DNA from: Rhytidiadelphus loreus | Taxonomy: Eukaryota > Streptophyta > Bryopsida > Hypnales > Hylocomiaceae | DNA: 64,000 bases | Reading direction: 5' to 3' | Assembly (NCBI GenBank): GCA_947034895.1 | Contig: OX344765.1 | Span: forward strand, 43,095,001 to 43,159,000 | Part shown: piece after piece, positions 1-9,888 of the stretch | Layout: the number at the start of each line of letters is the position of its first letter | Position numbering within the stretch: position 1 is the stretch's first letter | The notes under the pieces: model-generated | What the model was told of the DNA's origin: nothing | Databases searched by the model: none | What the model saw: the letters and a program-made list of their open reading frames with translations, nothing else | Translations under genes and position numbers: made by a program

Positions 1-59
1 ATGCTACAATAACCTCAAAATGGATGAACTTTGGGACCTGGAAAACCAAAAAAGTCCTT

Positions 60-415
60 AAAATTTCAAATTAAAATAATCTTTTTTCTTATAGATTATA
101 TTTATGTCTATATGGAAAACTTCCATTCATTCCATTTGGACTAGCGATGTGAAGTTATGGAGCTTCTTATTTTGTAGGCAACTAGTAGGCAATCACAACA
201 TCTTCTTAAGAAACTAACATATTGGATTCATGTCTAAACTCAATTTTCTCAATTTTCAAGAAAAAAAAAGGGACCATGAAGTTACTGAACTTGTTAAAAC
301 AATCTCATTGTTGGGATTAATGTATTTCAATTCCATCTTAGAGCTATTAATGATTTAGTTTTTCTTTCAATTTCATACCAACCACAAAGAACTTTTTTTG
401 AATCCCTTGCTAATA
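60..415. repeat. Fragment of the TTAA-element family (internal part)
   Basis: This stretch is non-coding. It reads in parallel with the interiors of the elements at 51057-51988 and around 54350-54640: the same order of phrases recurs, such as 'atgtctatatgg', 'ttcattccatttgga' followed by 'gtgaagttatg', and 'ccatcttagagctatt' followed by 'gatttagttttt'. No TTAA end is visible, so this is a truncated or diverged copy, or one that continues left of the window. Confidence 0.6.
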
Positions 416-451
416 TTGTACTAAAGATCCCCTCCAAAGAAACATACACGT

Positions 452-646
452 CACTATAAGAAAACCTTGTCTAACATGTTGGATTTTAGGTGACATCTAT
501 TATAACAACCCATGTTTTATGTCAACTATAATGTTCAACAAAACATCTTGATGTTACCTTATACATAGTAGTTGGCATAAAAACATGGGTTGTCACAATA
601 GATGTCACCTAAAATCAATCATGTGAGACACGGGTTTGTTATAGTG
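452..646. mobile_element. CACTA-ended hairpin/MITE, about 195 bp
   Basis: The two halves form an imperfect long inverted repeat. It starts CACTATAAGAAAACC and its reverse complement starts CACTATAACAAACCC. Further in, both arms share 'gattttaggtgacatctatt' and a 'acccatgttttatg'-like block. The ends resemble CACTA-type termini. No matching 3-bp target duplication is evident. It has no coding capacity and could fold into a long hairpin RNA if transcribed. Confidence 0.65.
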
Positions 647-1084
647 TATAACAAATTGATGTTCATAGGGAATGTGACCGTCACAAGGAAAGTTGAGACA
701 TGGAGTTTTATTATAAAGAATATTTGTACATTTTTCAATGTTATTTGAAGATGTCTCCACCTTCAAATCAATTTAATTTATGAAGTTCAATATTCTTGAA
801 TGTAGATTTATGCCTCTAACATCTAACTTTAATGTAGATTTTAGTGCACATAATCAATACAATTTGTAGATTTGGGAGGCTCAAATCTAACTCATATGTA
901 GATTTTGAGTTTCAATCTCATTAATTTAGACAATTTCAGAATTTTTTATCTAAGCCCTTCTCTAGATTTGAGAAGTTCAAAATATCAGTAATATGTAGAT
1001 TTCATTTGTTTAAACATTTTACAATTTCATAAAATTATAAATTTTTGTAGGTTTTTAAAATATACAAATTCTTGGAAATGACAA
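647..1084. other. AT-rich intergenic, nothing recognised
   Basis: No convincing ORF, RNA gene or repeat boundary is seen. Phrases such as 'gtagattt' recur locally, giving it a low-complexity look. Confidence 0.5.
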
Positions 1085-1370
1085 CATTAGAGGAGATTTC
1101 AGTCTCTTGGAGGGCCGTTTCAAGCACCTCCAGGCGCTGGTTCCCAATAGTCCCTGCAAACACTAGCGTTGCCACGTCACCTTTTAAAAAAAATTTAAAT
1201 TAAAAAAAAAAAAAATCAACTTCTCAAAATGCAAAAAGAAATTGAAATTAAAATTAAAATTAAATTTTTTTTTTCAAAAAATGACGTGGCAGTCTCCAAT
1301 CCACGTCACTACGTTGCGGGAACGGGCTGGGAACTCGCAGCCCTCCAGCAGCCTGAAATCTCTTCTAATG
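1085..1370. mobile_element. 290-bp MITE family with ACGT boxes, copy 1
   Basis: The ends are inverted: left CATTAGAGGAGATTTCAG, right end read in reverse CATTAGAAGAGATTTCAG. Both arms also carry a GGAGGGC block further in. Two related copies of almost the same length lie at 25189-25476 and 59457-59750. The interior holds several GACGTGG/CCACGTC boxes on both strands around an A-rich centre. It has no coding capacity. Confidence 0.7.
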
Positions 1371-1661
1371 CTTTGAGTGATTTTTGATGAAAAAATAAAC
1401 TTACGACTGTAGGAGTTAAATAGGTGGTATTCCAATACTTTAGCATGTTTTAGGGTACGCAACCTGAAATATAATTTTATATATGTTCTAATTCATAGTC
1501 CAACATTAGACCTTTGTGAAGATATTTGTCATCATTTTTGAAAACAAGAATGTGCCAATTTAATGAAATTGACGAGTATACATAGAAATCAATTCTATAT
1601 TGTATTAGAAATCCAAAAACAAAATATAATTGTTTCAATGTGCAAGTTTAATGAAGTGCCT

Positions 1662-1855
1662 TGTTACGAGTAGACACTCGTCCGGACTTACTAGTGCTTA
1701 GCAAGGAGGTAGTTAGAACGGTTATGGTGTCTTCCTTATAGCAAGTGAGAGGAGGCCTTCCCTCTCACTTGTCATCTTGTTTACTTATGAATATTATTAA
1801 TATGATAAACCTTGGTTCATAATGTAAGAGTGTCGACATGAATGGATCCCTAACA
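1662..1855 (+). repeat. 5' LTR of the gypsy element
   Basis: It is 194 bp, starts TGTTACGAG and ends CCTAACA, and matches the copy at 7512-7705 with five substitutions. A TATA-like CTTATAG lies at about 1736-1742. A small palindrome CGAGTAGACACTCG sits at the outer end. The nonamer ACTTGTCAT (1767-1775) is the reverse complement of ATGACAAGT just past the LTR (1858-1866), which suggests self-priming rather than tRNA priming. Confidence 0.95.
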
Positions 1856-1857
1856 TT

Positions 1858-1866
1858 ATGACAAGT
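1858..1866 (+). promoter_or_regulatory. Candidate self-priming primer binding site
   Basis: ATGACAAGT starts two bases after the 5' LTR, where a primer binding site belongs. It is complementary to LTR positions 1767-1775. The distance from the TATA-like box near 1737 to 1767 (about 30 bases) would place the transcript start at that nonamer, as in Tf1-type self-priming chromoviruses. The sequence does not resemble the usual initiator-tRNA site seen in the copia element of this window. The match is only nine bases and no experiment supports it. Confidence 0.45.
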
Positions 1867-2160
1867 CACGATTGTTCACGCTCTTAGGAATAATGCTTAT
1901 TAGACTGAAGGGCGGAAGGAGGTAGTGATGGTGCTTATGAAAGGATCTCATGAGCATGAGAGCAGGGGCATGAGATGAAGTTGAAAATTCAACTTCCATG
2001 CGAACATGATCCACCTGTGACGATGAGCATGAATTTCGTGAACTGCGAACAGGCTTATATCGGAATTTATGTGAATGTTATTGTGATTCCGTCGCAGTAG
2101 TATTGACGAAGATCGGCAACAAATGTCGGAATTATCAACGTCGGAATTTTAAGTATCAAC

Positions 2161-2741
2161 GTGATATATCAACGTGATGCCGAAATTATGGCACGGCACA
2201 GTTTTGTTCAAGAGTGCCCAATTCCAGCTTCAATCCACGACGTCCAGGCATTCCTTGCATTTGCAAACTTTTACCGTCATTATATATGTGATTACGAGGA
2301 CCTTATATACCGAAACTTGGTTCTGATTTTTGGTTCTCAGTGGAAGCAACTGAGAAGTCGATAAGGCGATGAGATAAGTCCAATCAACAAGCATTTAGGT
2401 TATGTTATTTGAAAATGTGCTTTACTTCATCTCACCGGGTGCAGCATGATAGCGATGAGGAGCTTGATCTCATTATAGAAGAAACAGATAGAATCGAGGT
2501 CGAGAGTCAATTGCAATTAATAGAAGCGTTTGATAATGTTGCCACGAATTTAATTGAGACAACGTCACAAGCGTTGGAGGACAGTGAGCATCCTGCAGAA
2601 TTCACGATCAACCCGTACGGTGTTACCAGTGCGCCCGTGAGCTACCTTAACGCGTTAATGCAGTATGATGAGGTAAACCCGCAATTCTTTGAAGAAACCG
2701 ATTCTTTTGCCGAACCGTCCATTTTCTATCAGGAACTTTGA
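2161..2741 (+). pseudogene. Foreign gypsy RT/RNase H fragment and acidic ORF in the gypsy leader
   Basis: The leader between the 5' LTR and gag encodes a peptide that looks like the RT-RNase H connection of a different gypsy element. A reading with DVQAFLAFANFYRHYICDYE resembles the element's own pol segment with LQAFFGFTNFYRRFIVDY but is clearly diverged. About 100 codons on, past a stop and a frame change, NQQAF...CFTSSHRVQHDSDEELDLII matches the usual connection to the RNase H start (QQAF...FTSAP...H.DP...L..ETD). It merges into an acidic ORF at 2409-2741 (110 aa, no recognised domain). This is either a captured fragment of another retroelement or the remains of an older insertion. A genuine extra product of the element is possible but less likely. 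Confidence 0.55.
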
Positions 2742-2784
2742 TCAATTCGGCACAACGTATTACAGAAAATAAGGACCAGTAACC

Positions 2785-3837
2785 ATGGATCAAGAAAGAC
2801 TTAACACGGAAGGTGCCCCGTCGATGCCGGATGGAGTAGGGCCCGACTGGGTTATGTATATACAACAACAGATTCAGAACGTCTTCCAAGCGGCGATTCC
2901 TCATATGGTGCAACAAATTTCTGAGCGAGCAACTCCTCCTCTTTCTACACCTCTGCAGGGTGGAGACTCCGCGGTGTCAACTCCCAACATGTATCGAGGG
3001 GAATCCCACCGCAGCAAGGAACTCAAAGTGGCAAAACCGGATAAGTTCACCGGCAAAAAAGGAGGAGAGGTGTACAAGTGGTTTGCCCAACTTCATCTGG
3101 TTTTTCGAGGCAACCCTAGCACTTATAATTCTGACGAGGACAAAGTAGCGTATGCTCTCTCCTACTTAACAGGGGCGGCCCAGAACTGGGCTATGCCCAT
3201 CCTTCAAGCTTTGGATGAGGGGAGACCTCATAATTTATTGCACAATTACGAGGCCTTCCGGGGAGCTATTGTGGCTGTTTACGGCGAGATAGACCGACGA
3301 GGCAATGCTAAGGACCGCCTTGCAAACATTCGACAAACTGGCTTCGTGGCTACTTATATTTCGACATTCAACGAACATGCGGCCCAAGTAGAGTGGAATG
3401 AGCCAAGTCTCGTAGCTCGGTTTCGGGCTGGCTTAAAGGACGACCTTTTTGACTCAATAGCAACCGCCGAGACTTAGCCTCGCACTCTCCAGGAATGGAT
3501 GTCTATGGCTTCAAGAATTGACGATCGACTATGGACGCGGCAACAACACCGGCGACCTATGGGATCTATTTCGGCACCACGAGAATATGCTGCACGATCC
3601 CGGCCACCTTCGACCTCAACCGGTCCCACTCCCATGGAATTAGATGCCACGTATACCGCATCCACGGCTCTTGCTAAAACGGCAGCTGACAGATTGGAGT
3701 ATCAACGTCAAGGAAAGTACTGGGGGTGCGGAAAGATGGGTTACATACGCTCACGATGTCCTACTAATCCTACCAAGCCCCTTACGTTGGCTGCTACTGG
3801 AGATGAAGGCTCGGGAAAAGGAGCAGCTCGGGACTAA
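2785..3837 (+). pseudogene. gag of the gypsy element, interrupted by a stop
   Basis: Gag forms the particle shell and packages the element RNA. The frame opens at an ATG at 2785, continues through a retrotransposon-gag domain (around residues 75-225, with WFAQLHLVF, YLTGAAQNW and ARFRAGLKDDLF), hits TAG at 3475-3477, and continues in the same frame to TAA at 3835-3837. The C-terminal zinc knuckle (about 3712-3760) has lost its first cysteine and its histidine position: it reads YWGCGKMGYIRSRC, with Tyr at both places. A slippery heptamer lies 15 bases before the gag stop. The broken frame and damaged knuckle show that this copy no longer makes a working Gag. Confidence 0.85.
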
Positions 3838-3860
3838 ACACTTGGAGGCAGTACCCGGGC
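3813..3860 (+). promoter_or_regulatory. Putative -1 programmed ribosomal frameshift signal (gag to pol)
   Basis: In the gag frame the bases read TCG GGA AAA, giving the slippery heptamer G GGA AAA at 3813-3819. Six bases later GCTCGGG (3826-3832) can pair over seven positions, one a G-U, with CCCGGGC (3854-3860). A -1 slip here enters exactly the frame that is open from 3807 and carries the protease, RT and first part of integrase, and the gag stop follows 15 bases downstream. Heptamer, spacing, stem and target frame all agree with known -1 signals. A chance frameshift mutation remains possible. Confidence 0.6.
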
Positions 3861-4400
3861 GCTAATAAGGAGGCACCTACTACACCTCTAGGCCCAGACT
3901 CAAATGACTCTATTACATGTAACTACTCTTATATAAATAAAGGAAATTATATTTTGGCTTTATGTGTCCATGCTACCATAGATATGGAGAGACATCTAAC
4001 AATGAATGTGCATATGAATAATGTGTCGGCCGTGGCACTCGTGGATTCCGGTGCAACGGGAGTGTTCTTGCACCCCGACTTTGCCAAGCGTTGTAATGCT
4101 ACCATCAGGTTGAAAGCTACCCCGCTGGAGGTCCACATCATTGACGGCTAAATTATCAGTTCTGGACTCATCATTCACGAAGCAACCATGGACCTGACCG
4201 TGGATGGTCATCAGGAGAAGCTACTTGCCGACATTACCAACACAGGGCGATATGACTGTATCCTTGGCACCCCTTGGCTTGTTCGCCATGATCCAACCAT
4301 CCGGTGGTCTCAGCGAAAGGTGCTGTTCGACTCTCTCTATTGCCAACATACGTGTTTTGGTGGCTTACTCCAGGAAGAAGGCCACGAGGAGAAACCAACA
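3819..4400 (+). pseudogene. Aspartic protease domain of the gypsy pol
   Basis: The retropepsin domain cleaves the Gag-Pol precursor. The frame entered by the -1 slip carries the active-site motif ALVDSGATG (about 4035-4060) and, further on, the C-terminal strand motif CILGTPWLVRHDP (about 4257-4295). A TAA at 4149-4151 splits the domain; the reading continues in the same frame afterwards. It is followed without a break by the reverse transcriptase. Confidence 0.85.
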
Positions 4401-4499
4401 ATTTACCAACCACGCCCAACCGCCCCCACCCGGGTGTCGGCGACAGTATTCCATCAATTAACACGGGAAGCAACAATTTATTGCCTGGAGATTTCTGAG

Positions 4500-5925
4500 G
4501 TGACCTCTGTCGAGCCCGCACCTATTCCGGCGGAGTATGTAGACTTAAGTGATGCTTTCAGTGAAGAGGCGGCTAACGAGCTTCCAAACCATGGCCCCGC
4601 GGACATGAAGATAGATTTCAAGGAGGGCCAGGAACCTCGTAATATGGGATTGCGCCCTATGTCACCGGTTGAGTTGGAGGAGCTTCGACACTATCTCGAG
4701 GAAAACTTGGGCAAAGGGTGGATCCGGCGGTCCAAGTCCCCTGTGTCAGCCCCTATTGTTTTCGCCAGGAAGAAGGACGGCTCTATACGATTTTGCGTAG
4801 ACTATCGCAACCTCAACAATGTCACGATGAGAAACCGTTACCCATTGCCCTTGATTCCCGAGCTCACAGATCGCCTGACTGGTGCAAGTATATTTTCAAA
4901 GTTGGATGTTCGCCAAGCTTATCATAGAATCCGCATGGCTCCTGGGCATGAATTCAAGACGACTTTTTAAACTTGTTATGGGCTATATGAGTATTTGGTC
5001 ATGCCATTTGGGTTAACCAATGCCCCAGCACAATTCCAAGCTCACATGCAAAATATTTTCAGCGACCTATTAGACATCTCAGTGGTGGTTTACTTGGATG
5101 ATATACTTATTTTTTCTGCCAATTTAGAGGCTCACCAAGCCGTGGTTCGTGAGGTCTTGAAGAGATTACACAAGCACGGCCTTTATGCAAAGGCCGCCAA
5201 GTGTGAATTTCATAAAGACTTAGTTGAATTTTTGGGCATGACAGTATCTACTAGCGGCCTTCAGATGTGTCAAGACAAAGTTCAAGTTATTAAGGATTGG
5301 CCGACTCCAACAACGGTGAAAGAACTCCAAGCGTTTTTTGGTTTTACAAATTTTTATAGACGCTTTATAGTGGACTATTTACACGTTGCAGTTCCCCTGA
5401 CAAACTTAACACAAAAAGGCCAACGCTTTCAATGGACCCCTACAGCCGATGCTGCTTTCATAGATCTTCGGTCCCAGTTCCTCAAAGCCCCGGTATTAAT
5501 CCACCCCAACTTCGAGCAACCATTTGTAGTAGAGACAAACGCTTCTGACACAGCCACTAGGGGCATTCTGTCTCAAAGGGGTGACGATGGACATCTTCAT
5601 CCATGTGCATATCGGAGCTCTAAGATGAACCCAGCTGAAAAAAACTATGACATTTACGACAAGGAACTTTTGAGCATTGTGCTAGCATTCCAAGATTGGC
5701 GCATTTACCTAGAGGGCTCCCCCCACCAGGTTTTTGTCATTTCCAATCATAAAAACTTAGAACAATTTCTATTTACGAAACACCTCAACAGGCATCAAGC
5801 TCGTTGGTCTGAGATGCTTTCGGCCTTTGATTTGGCCATTCACCACTGGCCAGGATCTTTGAATGGAAGGGCAGATGTATTATCTCGATGCGTAGATGTC
5901 ACAGATGGGACAGATGACGAGCCTC
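4500..5925 (+). pseudogene. Reverse transcriptase and RNase H of the gypsy pol
   Basis: RT copies the element RNA and RNase H removes the template strand. Recognisable in order are SAPIVFARKKDGSIRFCVDY, SKLDVRQAYHRIRM, the YLDD catalytic motif (VVYLDDILIFS near 5089-5121), LQAFFGFTNFYRRFIVDY, and the RNase H region with VVETNASD (Asn where a catalytic Asp-type TDAS is usual) through HHWPGSLNGRADVLSR. A TAA at 4968-4970 splits RT between TTF and the LVMPFGLTNAP block; the frame is otherwise the same. The changed RNase H start and the stop argue for an inactive copy. Confidence 0.9.
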
Positions 5926-5989
5926 GGCCTTTCCTGCGCCTAGCTTACTTGGAAAGACTTGAGCCGGTGTGGACCGACGCGCACATCTT

Positions 5990-7441
5990 TACTCAGATAA
6001 AGGCAAGCTTGAGAGAGGACTCCAAACTTAGGCCAATATTGGCATTCTTTGAAAGCAACCTGGAGGCAGCACCTGCAGACATTCGCCGTCGATTTTAGGC
6101 TTACACATGGGAAGACAGCCTTCTCCATTTCGAAGGGGCGGTTTTTGTTCCCGACCATGAGGAACTCCGCCGTCAAATTTTACGTTCTCACCACGACGCC
6201 CCTACTGCAGGCCACCAAGGACGTGCAAAGACCCTCGACCTGGTGTTTTGGGATTTTTATTGGCCAACATTGTGCCGTTATGTTCACCGCTACGTCGATG
6301 GCTGTGACACTTGCCAACGTTCCAAGCCCACCCACCATGCTTGCTACGGGCTTTTGCAACCTATTCCCGCTGCCGACGCTCCTTGGAAAAAAGTAACAGT
6401 GGATTTTATTGTTAAACTTCCTATGAGCAGTGGTTATGATTCTATATTAGTGGTGGTGGACAAAAATACCAAGCTGGCTCACTTTATTCCTACGACAGAA
6501 ACCATTGGTGCTAATGGCACGGCGTCACTTTATTTACAACACATATGGAAACTTCACGGTACTCCCCAAGACATTATTTCTGACCGAGGGAATGTTTTTA
6601 TCTCAAAGTTCATGCGCCGCTTATGTCAACTACTATGTATTAATCCTTCTACAACTACGGCGTTCCATCCTCAATCCAAGTATCCAACGGGCAAACAGAA
6701 AGAATAAACCAGATTTTGGAACAATATTTGCATATGTTCACTACTCGACGTCAGGATGACTGGGCCGACTTGCTTCCATTAGCGGAATTTGCATATAATA
6801 ACTCCACTCATTCATCGACCGGCTTCTACCCATTTTATGCAACATACGGATATCATCTTGTATTATCTTTCACTACTCCGACTTCGACCACCGTTTCGGC
6901 AGCAGAGGACTGCATAAGGCACCTTCAAGAGGTGCACAACGAGGTGAAGACTATGATTGACCTTGCAGGTGTGCGAGCCCAATGCTATTACAACCAAGGA
7001 GTACAGGTTCAACCCACATTCCAAGTTGGTGAGAAGGTATTCCTACGACATGAGAATATTTCAACTACAACTCCTTCCAAGAAATTGGGTTCACGATTCC
7101 TTGGCCCATTTCCAATTATTGCCAAGCTTTCTGACTTGGTTTATAAGCTTAAACTCCCCAAGACCCTCCGAATTCATGATGTGTTTCACGTCAATCTTCT
7201 ACAACGGCACCACGAGGACACCATCAAGGGGCGGCGTCGACAACCTCCTCCGCCGATTATTACGGCCGACGGGGATGTTCAGTGGGAGGTCCAGGCTGTC
7301 TTGGACTCTCGGGTGCACAGCCGGTGGCGGAAGCTACAGTATTTAATTAGTTGGGAAGGATATGGACCCAAGGAAAACTCTTGGGAACCAGTGAAGAATC
7401 TGCAGAATGCGGCTGACACGGTTCGGGATTTCCATCGCTAG
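5990..7441 (+). pseudogene. Integrase with C-terminal chromodomain, gypsy pol
   Basis: Integrase inserts the DNA copy, and the chromodomain binds modified histone tails to direct insertion. After a TAG at 6096-6098 the same frame carries the zinc-binding HH..CC region (SHHDAPTAGH, CDTCQRSK) and the core with VDF and ISDRGN. Near 6690 the frame changes; the third catalytic glutamate follows in the new frame, then NNSTHSSTGFYPFYATYG. At the end VHSRWRKLQYLISWEGYG...SWEPVKNL is a chromodomain (about 7300-7400). The final stop is at 7439-7441. The chromodomain itself looks undamaged. Confidence 0.9.
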
Positions 7442-7501
7442 CACTCGGATGCGATAGGATCAACCCCACTTAGGAGGGAGGCCCGCGCCCTTAGACCTTA
7501 T

Positions 7502-7511
7502 GGGGGGGTAA
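7502..7511 (+). promoter_or_regulatory. Polypurine tract of the gypsy element
   Basis: GGGGGGGTAA lies directly before the 3' LTR. This is the expected primer site for plus-strand DNA synthesis. A second purine run (aggagggagg) lies some 30 bases upstream. Confidence 0.75.
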
Positions 7512-7705
7512 TGTTACGAGTAGACACTCGTCTGGACCTACTAATGCTTAGCAAGGAGGTAGTTAGAACGGTTATGGTGTCTTCCTTATAGCAAGTGAGA
7601 GGAGGCCTTCCCTCTCACTTGTCATCTTGTTTACTTATGAATATTATTAATATGATAAACCTTGGTTCATGATGTAAGAATGTCGACATGAATGGATCCC
7701 TAACA
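7512..7705 (+). repeat. 3' LTR of the gypsy element
   Basis: It is 194 bp and the same length as the 5' LTR, with five single-base differences. It is followed at once by the target duplication TGCCT. Confidence 0.95.
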
Positions 7706-7710
7706 TGCCT

Positions 7711-9284
7711 ACTAATTTTAAGTTTTTCTAAGTATCGTGGAGAAATAGGCAAGAAAGAATGCATTTTTTATGAAGACTAGGAAATAAAGAAAATCTTATT
7801 ACTAAAGGTGGTCCTCAAGGACAATGTGATGTAATGCCAAGAAGTTTTGTTCAACACTAAATAAATAGGAATATTGGTTAGATTTTGTCAAAAATAAGAT
7901 ATGTCAATTTATTTAGTATTTGAGTTAAGAATGTATTAAGAAATAAACTAGCAATGACAACATTTCTAAGCTATTGTAGTACTATATCCATCTCCAAATT
8001 CAAAATATATATAATGCCAAATATGTTAGTATAGAAACTCACTTTGGAAACATGTCCAAGATTTATTATTTTTCAAAAATATTAATATAGCTTAAATAAT
8101 TATATTTGTATATGAACACAAAATTAAAAATCAAAAATTTTAATATTGGATTAAGAAAATTACTAAAATCTTCCAAAATAGAGACTCTAAAATAGAACAT
8201 TTAGTCGATAGTCCTTTTTGTAGAAGTCATTTTGTATGCAAAAATTGACTATACCAAGTTTTTTCAAATGTGGTGTTGTATATTTATTGTAAATGAAGAG
8301 TTGATAGGGGTATGATTCAAATGTTGTAGGTGAAAAACATATTGATTAAAAAACCAAGGCAAAAATTGATACAAATGTATTGTATTCACCTTGTTAATTG
8401 AAAAGTTGTCAATTGATTATGTAACAACTTCCTTTAATATGCATATTCATGCACCTCCAACTCAAAAATTATAGAAAAAGAAACCATTGGCATTAATTGC
8501 TTTAATAGCTCTCATACAATTGTTCGTAGATCAACATTTGTAAGCAACAAAAGATACAAATCAAGGTATACCATCCTCAACCATTTCAATTTAATTAACA
8601 AAACCAATTTTTTATTTTATATGTTGTCACATGAACATCAATATGAATGTGTTCATAGAGTAATGCAATGCAAGAAAAATTGACACTTATTATATAACAT
8701 TTGTTGAATAATTGAGAATATATATATTATTTGATTCTAAACATGACTGCTTCCAATAACTTTTTAAGGCAATTTCTATACACTTAAAACATCTCATTTG
8801 GACTTGGCATGCAAAGGTTATGAGTTTTTAAAGATTTGGCCATGAATATGAATCCTAAACCAACTTGGCAAGGCACCTTTACATGTATGTCATCATATTT
8901 AAACTTAGCCTTCAAAAAACTTCCAATGTGAGTCTTCTAATGTGCTTTCTTCCAACCCTCAACAATGATAGGAAATACCCATTTTTATTGCCTTCCCAAT
9001 TGGATGTTTCAATAATGCTTCTTTGCATCTCATTATATTCAAAAGTGTAAACTTGATGCAATTATGTAGGAAGCATTGGCATATTGGGAGTGAAAATATC
9101 TACATTGAGATAGAAAGTGGAGGTTTTGATGAAGTCAATATGCATTCATTTGGCCAAGTTCCAATCATTGTCTGACTTCTTAAAATGATCCTTATTAGTA
9201 GTTGTGGTAGACCATTGAGTTGAAGAACTATTCTTGCTCTTTCCAATCCTATTATTGGAAAGCTTAACGTTGTTACTACCTATA
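7711..9284. other. AT-rich intergenic, nothing recognised
   Basis: Only short spurious ORFs occur, and there is no sign of splice-linked exons. No repeat boundary was recognised. Confidence 0.5.
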
Positions 9285-9522
9285 CACTAGAAGAAAGCCT
9301 TGTTTAATTGGATGTTCTTGCGTCAAAGTTGACGAATTTTCTTAAGCATCCAATGTAACATCTTCATGTGTTTATGTCAACAATGACATCCAATGTAACA
9401 TCTTTATGCTACATTGGATGTCATTGTTGACATAAACACATGAAGATGTTACATTGGATGCTTAAGAAAATCCGTCAACTTTGACGCAAGAACATCTAAT
9501 TAAACAAGGCTTTCTACTAGTG
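9285..9522. mobile_element. Near-perfect 238-bp hairpin element, CACTAG ends
   Basis: Arms of about 118 bases are inverted copies with roughly four mismatches. The left arm starts CACTAGAAGAAAGCC and the right arm in reverse starts CACTAGTAGAAAGCC. The loop is only a few bases. It is non-coding. It would fold into one long stem, so it could feed small-RNA production. The ends resemble CACTA-type termini; no clear target duplication is seen. Confidence 0.75.
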
Positions 9523-9650
9523 ATTATTTTATTTTATTTTTGTAATGTTGATATTTGTGACTAATTTTTTTTCTACATGATTTTTTTTATAATTCAATGA
9601 ATCTAAATATGTGCGATGACTCTAGTGATGACAAAGAGCATTCTACCTTT

Positions 9651-9888
9651 CACTATATAGTAAAATTAGGTTGTTTGAGTACTTAAGTTTGCCTTATCCT
9701 ATGAAAATTACTTCACAAGCCATCAAAGTCAACAAATATTTCCATTTGTACACATGGAAGTTTGTGAATCCTATTTACAACAATACCTAATTCAAAAGTA
9801 GTGTATTCTTGTACAATGATTATTATTATTTATATAGGGTCAAATGTCAAGAAACTAGTGAGGGGCAACCTAATTTCACTATTTAGTG
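9651..9888 (+). mobile_element. 240-bp MITE, copy 1 (partner at 41943-42195)
   Basis: The terminal inverted repeats are CACTATATAGTAAAATTAGG on the left and, read in reverse, CACTAAATAGTGAAATTAGG on the right. The interior, with 'catcaaagtcaacaaatatt', matches the reverse complement of the copy at 41.95 kb. It has no coding capacity. Confidence 0.65.

Larger units (their letters stand above)
1657..7710 (+). mobile_element. Ty3/gypsy chromovirus LTR retrotransposon (decayed)
   Basis: This is a complete element. Two 194-bp LTRs (TGTTA...TAACA) are flanked by the 5-bp target duplication TGCCT (1657-1661 and 7706-7710). The order is leader, gag, protease, RT, RNase H, integrase, chromodomain, G-rich polypurine tract. 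That order and the terminal chromodomain place it among chromoviruses; a Tcn1-like moss lineage is my guess, not shown. The LTRs differ by five substitutions in 194 positions. The coding part has stops at 3475, 4149, 4968 and 6096 and a frame change near 6690, so this copy is dead. The gag-to-pol frame change near 3819 looks designed rather than mutational. No tRNA-type primer site follows the 5' LTR. Confidence 0.95.
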
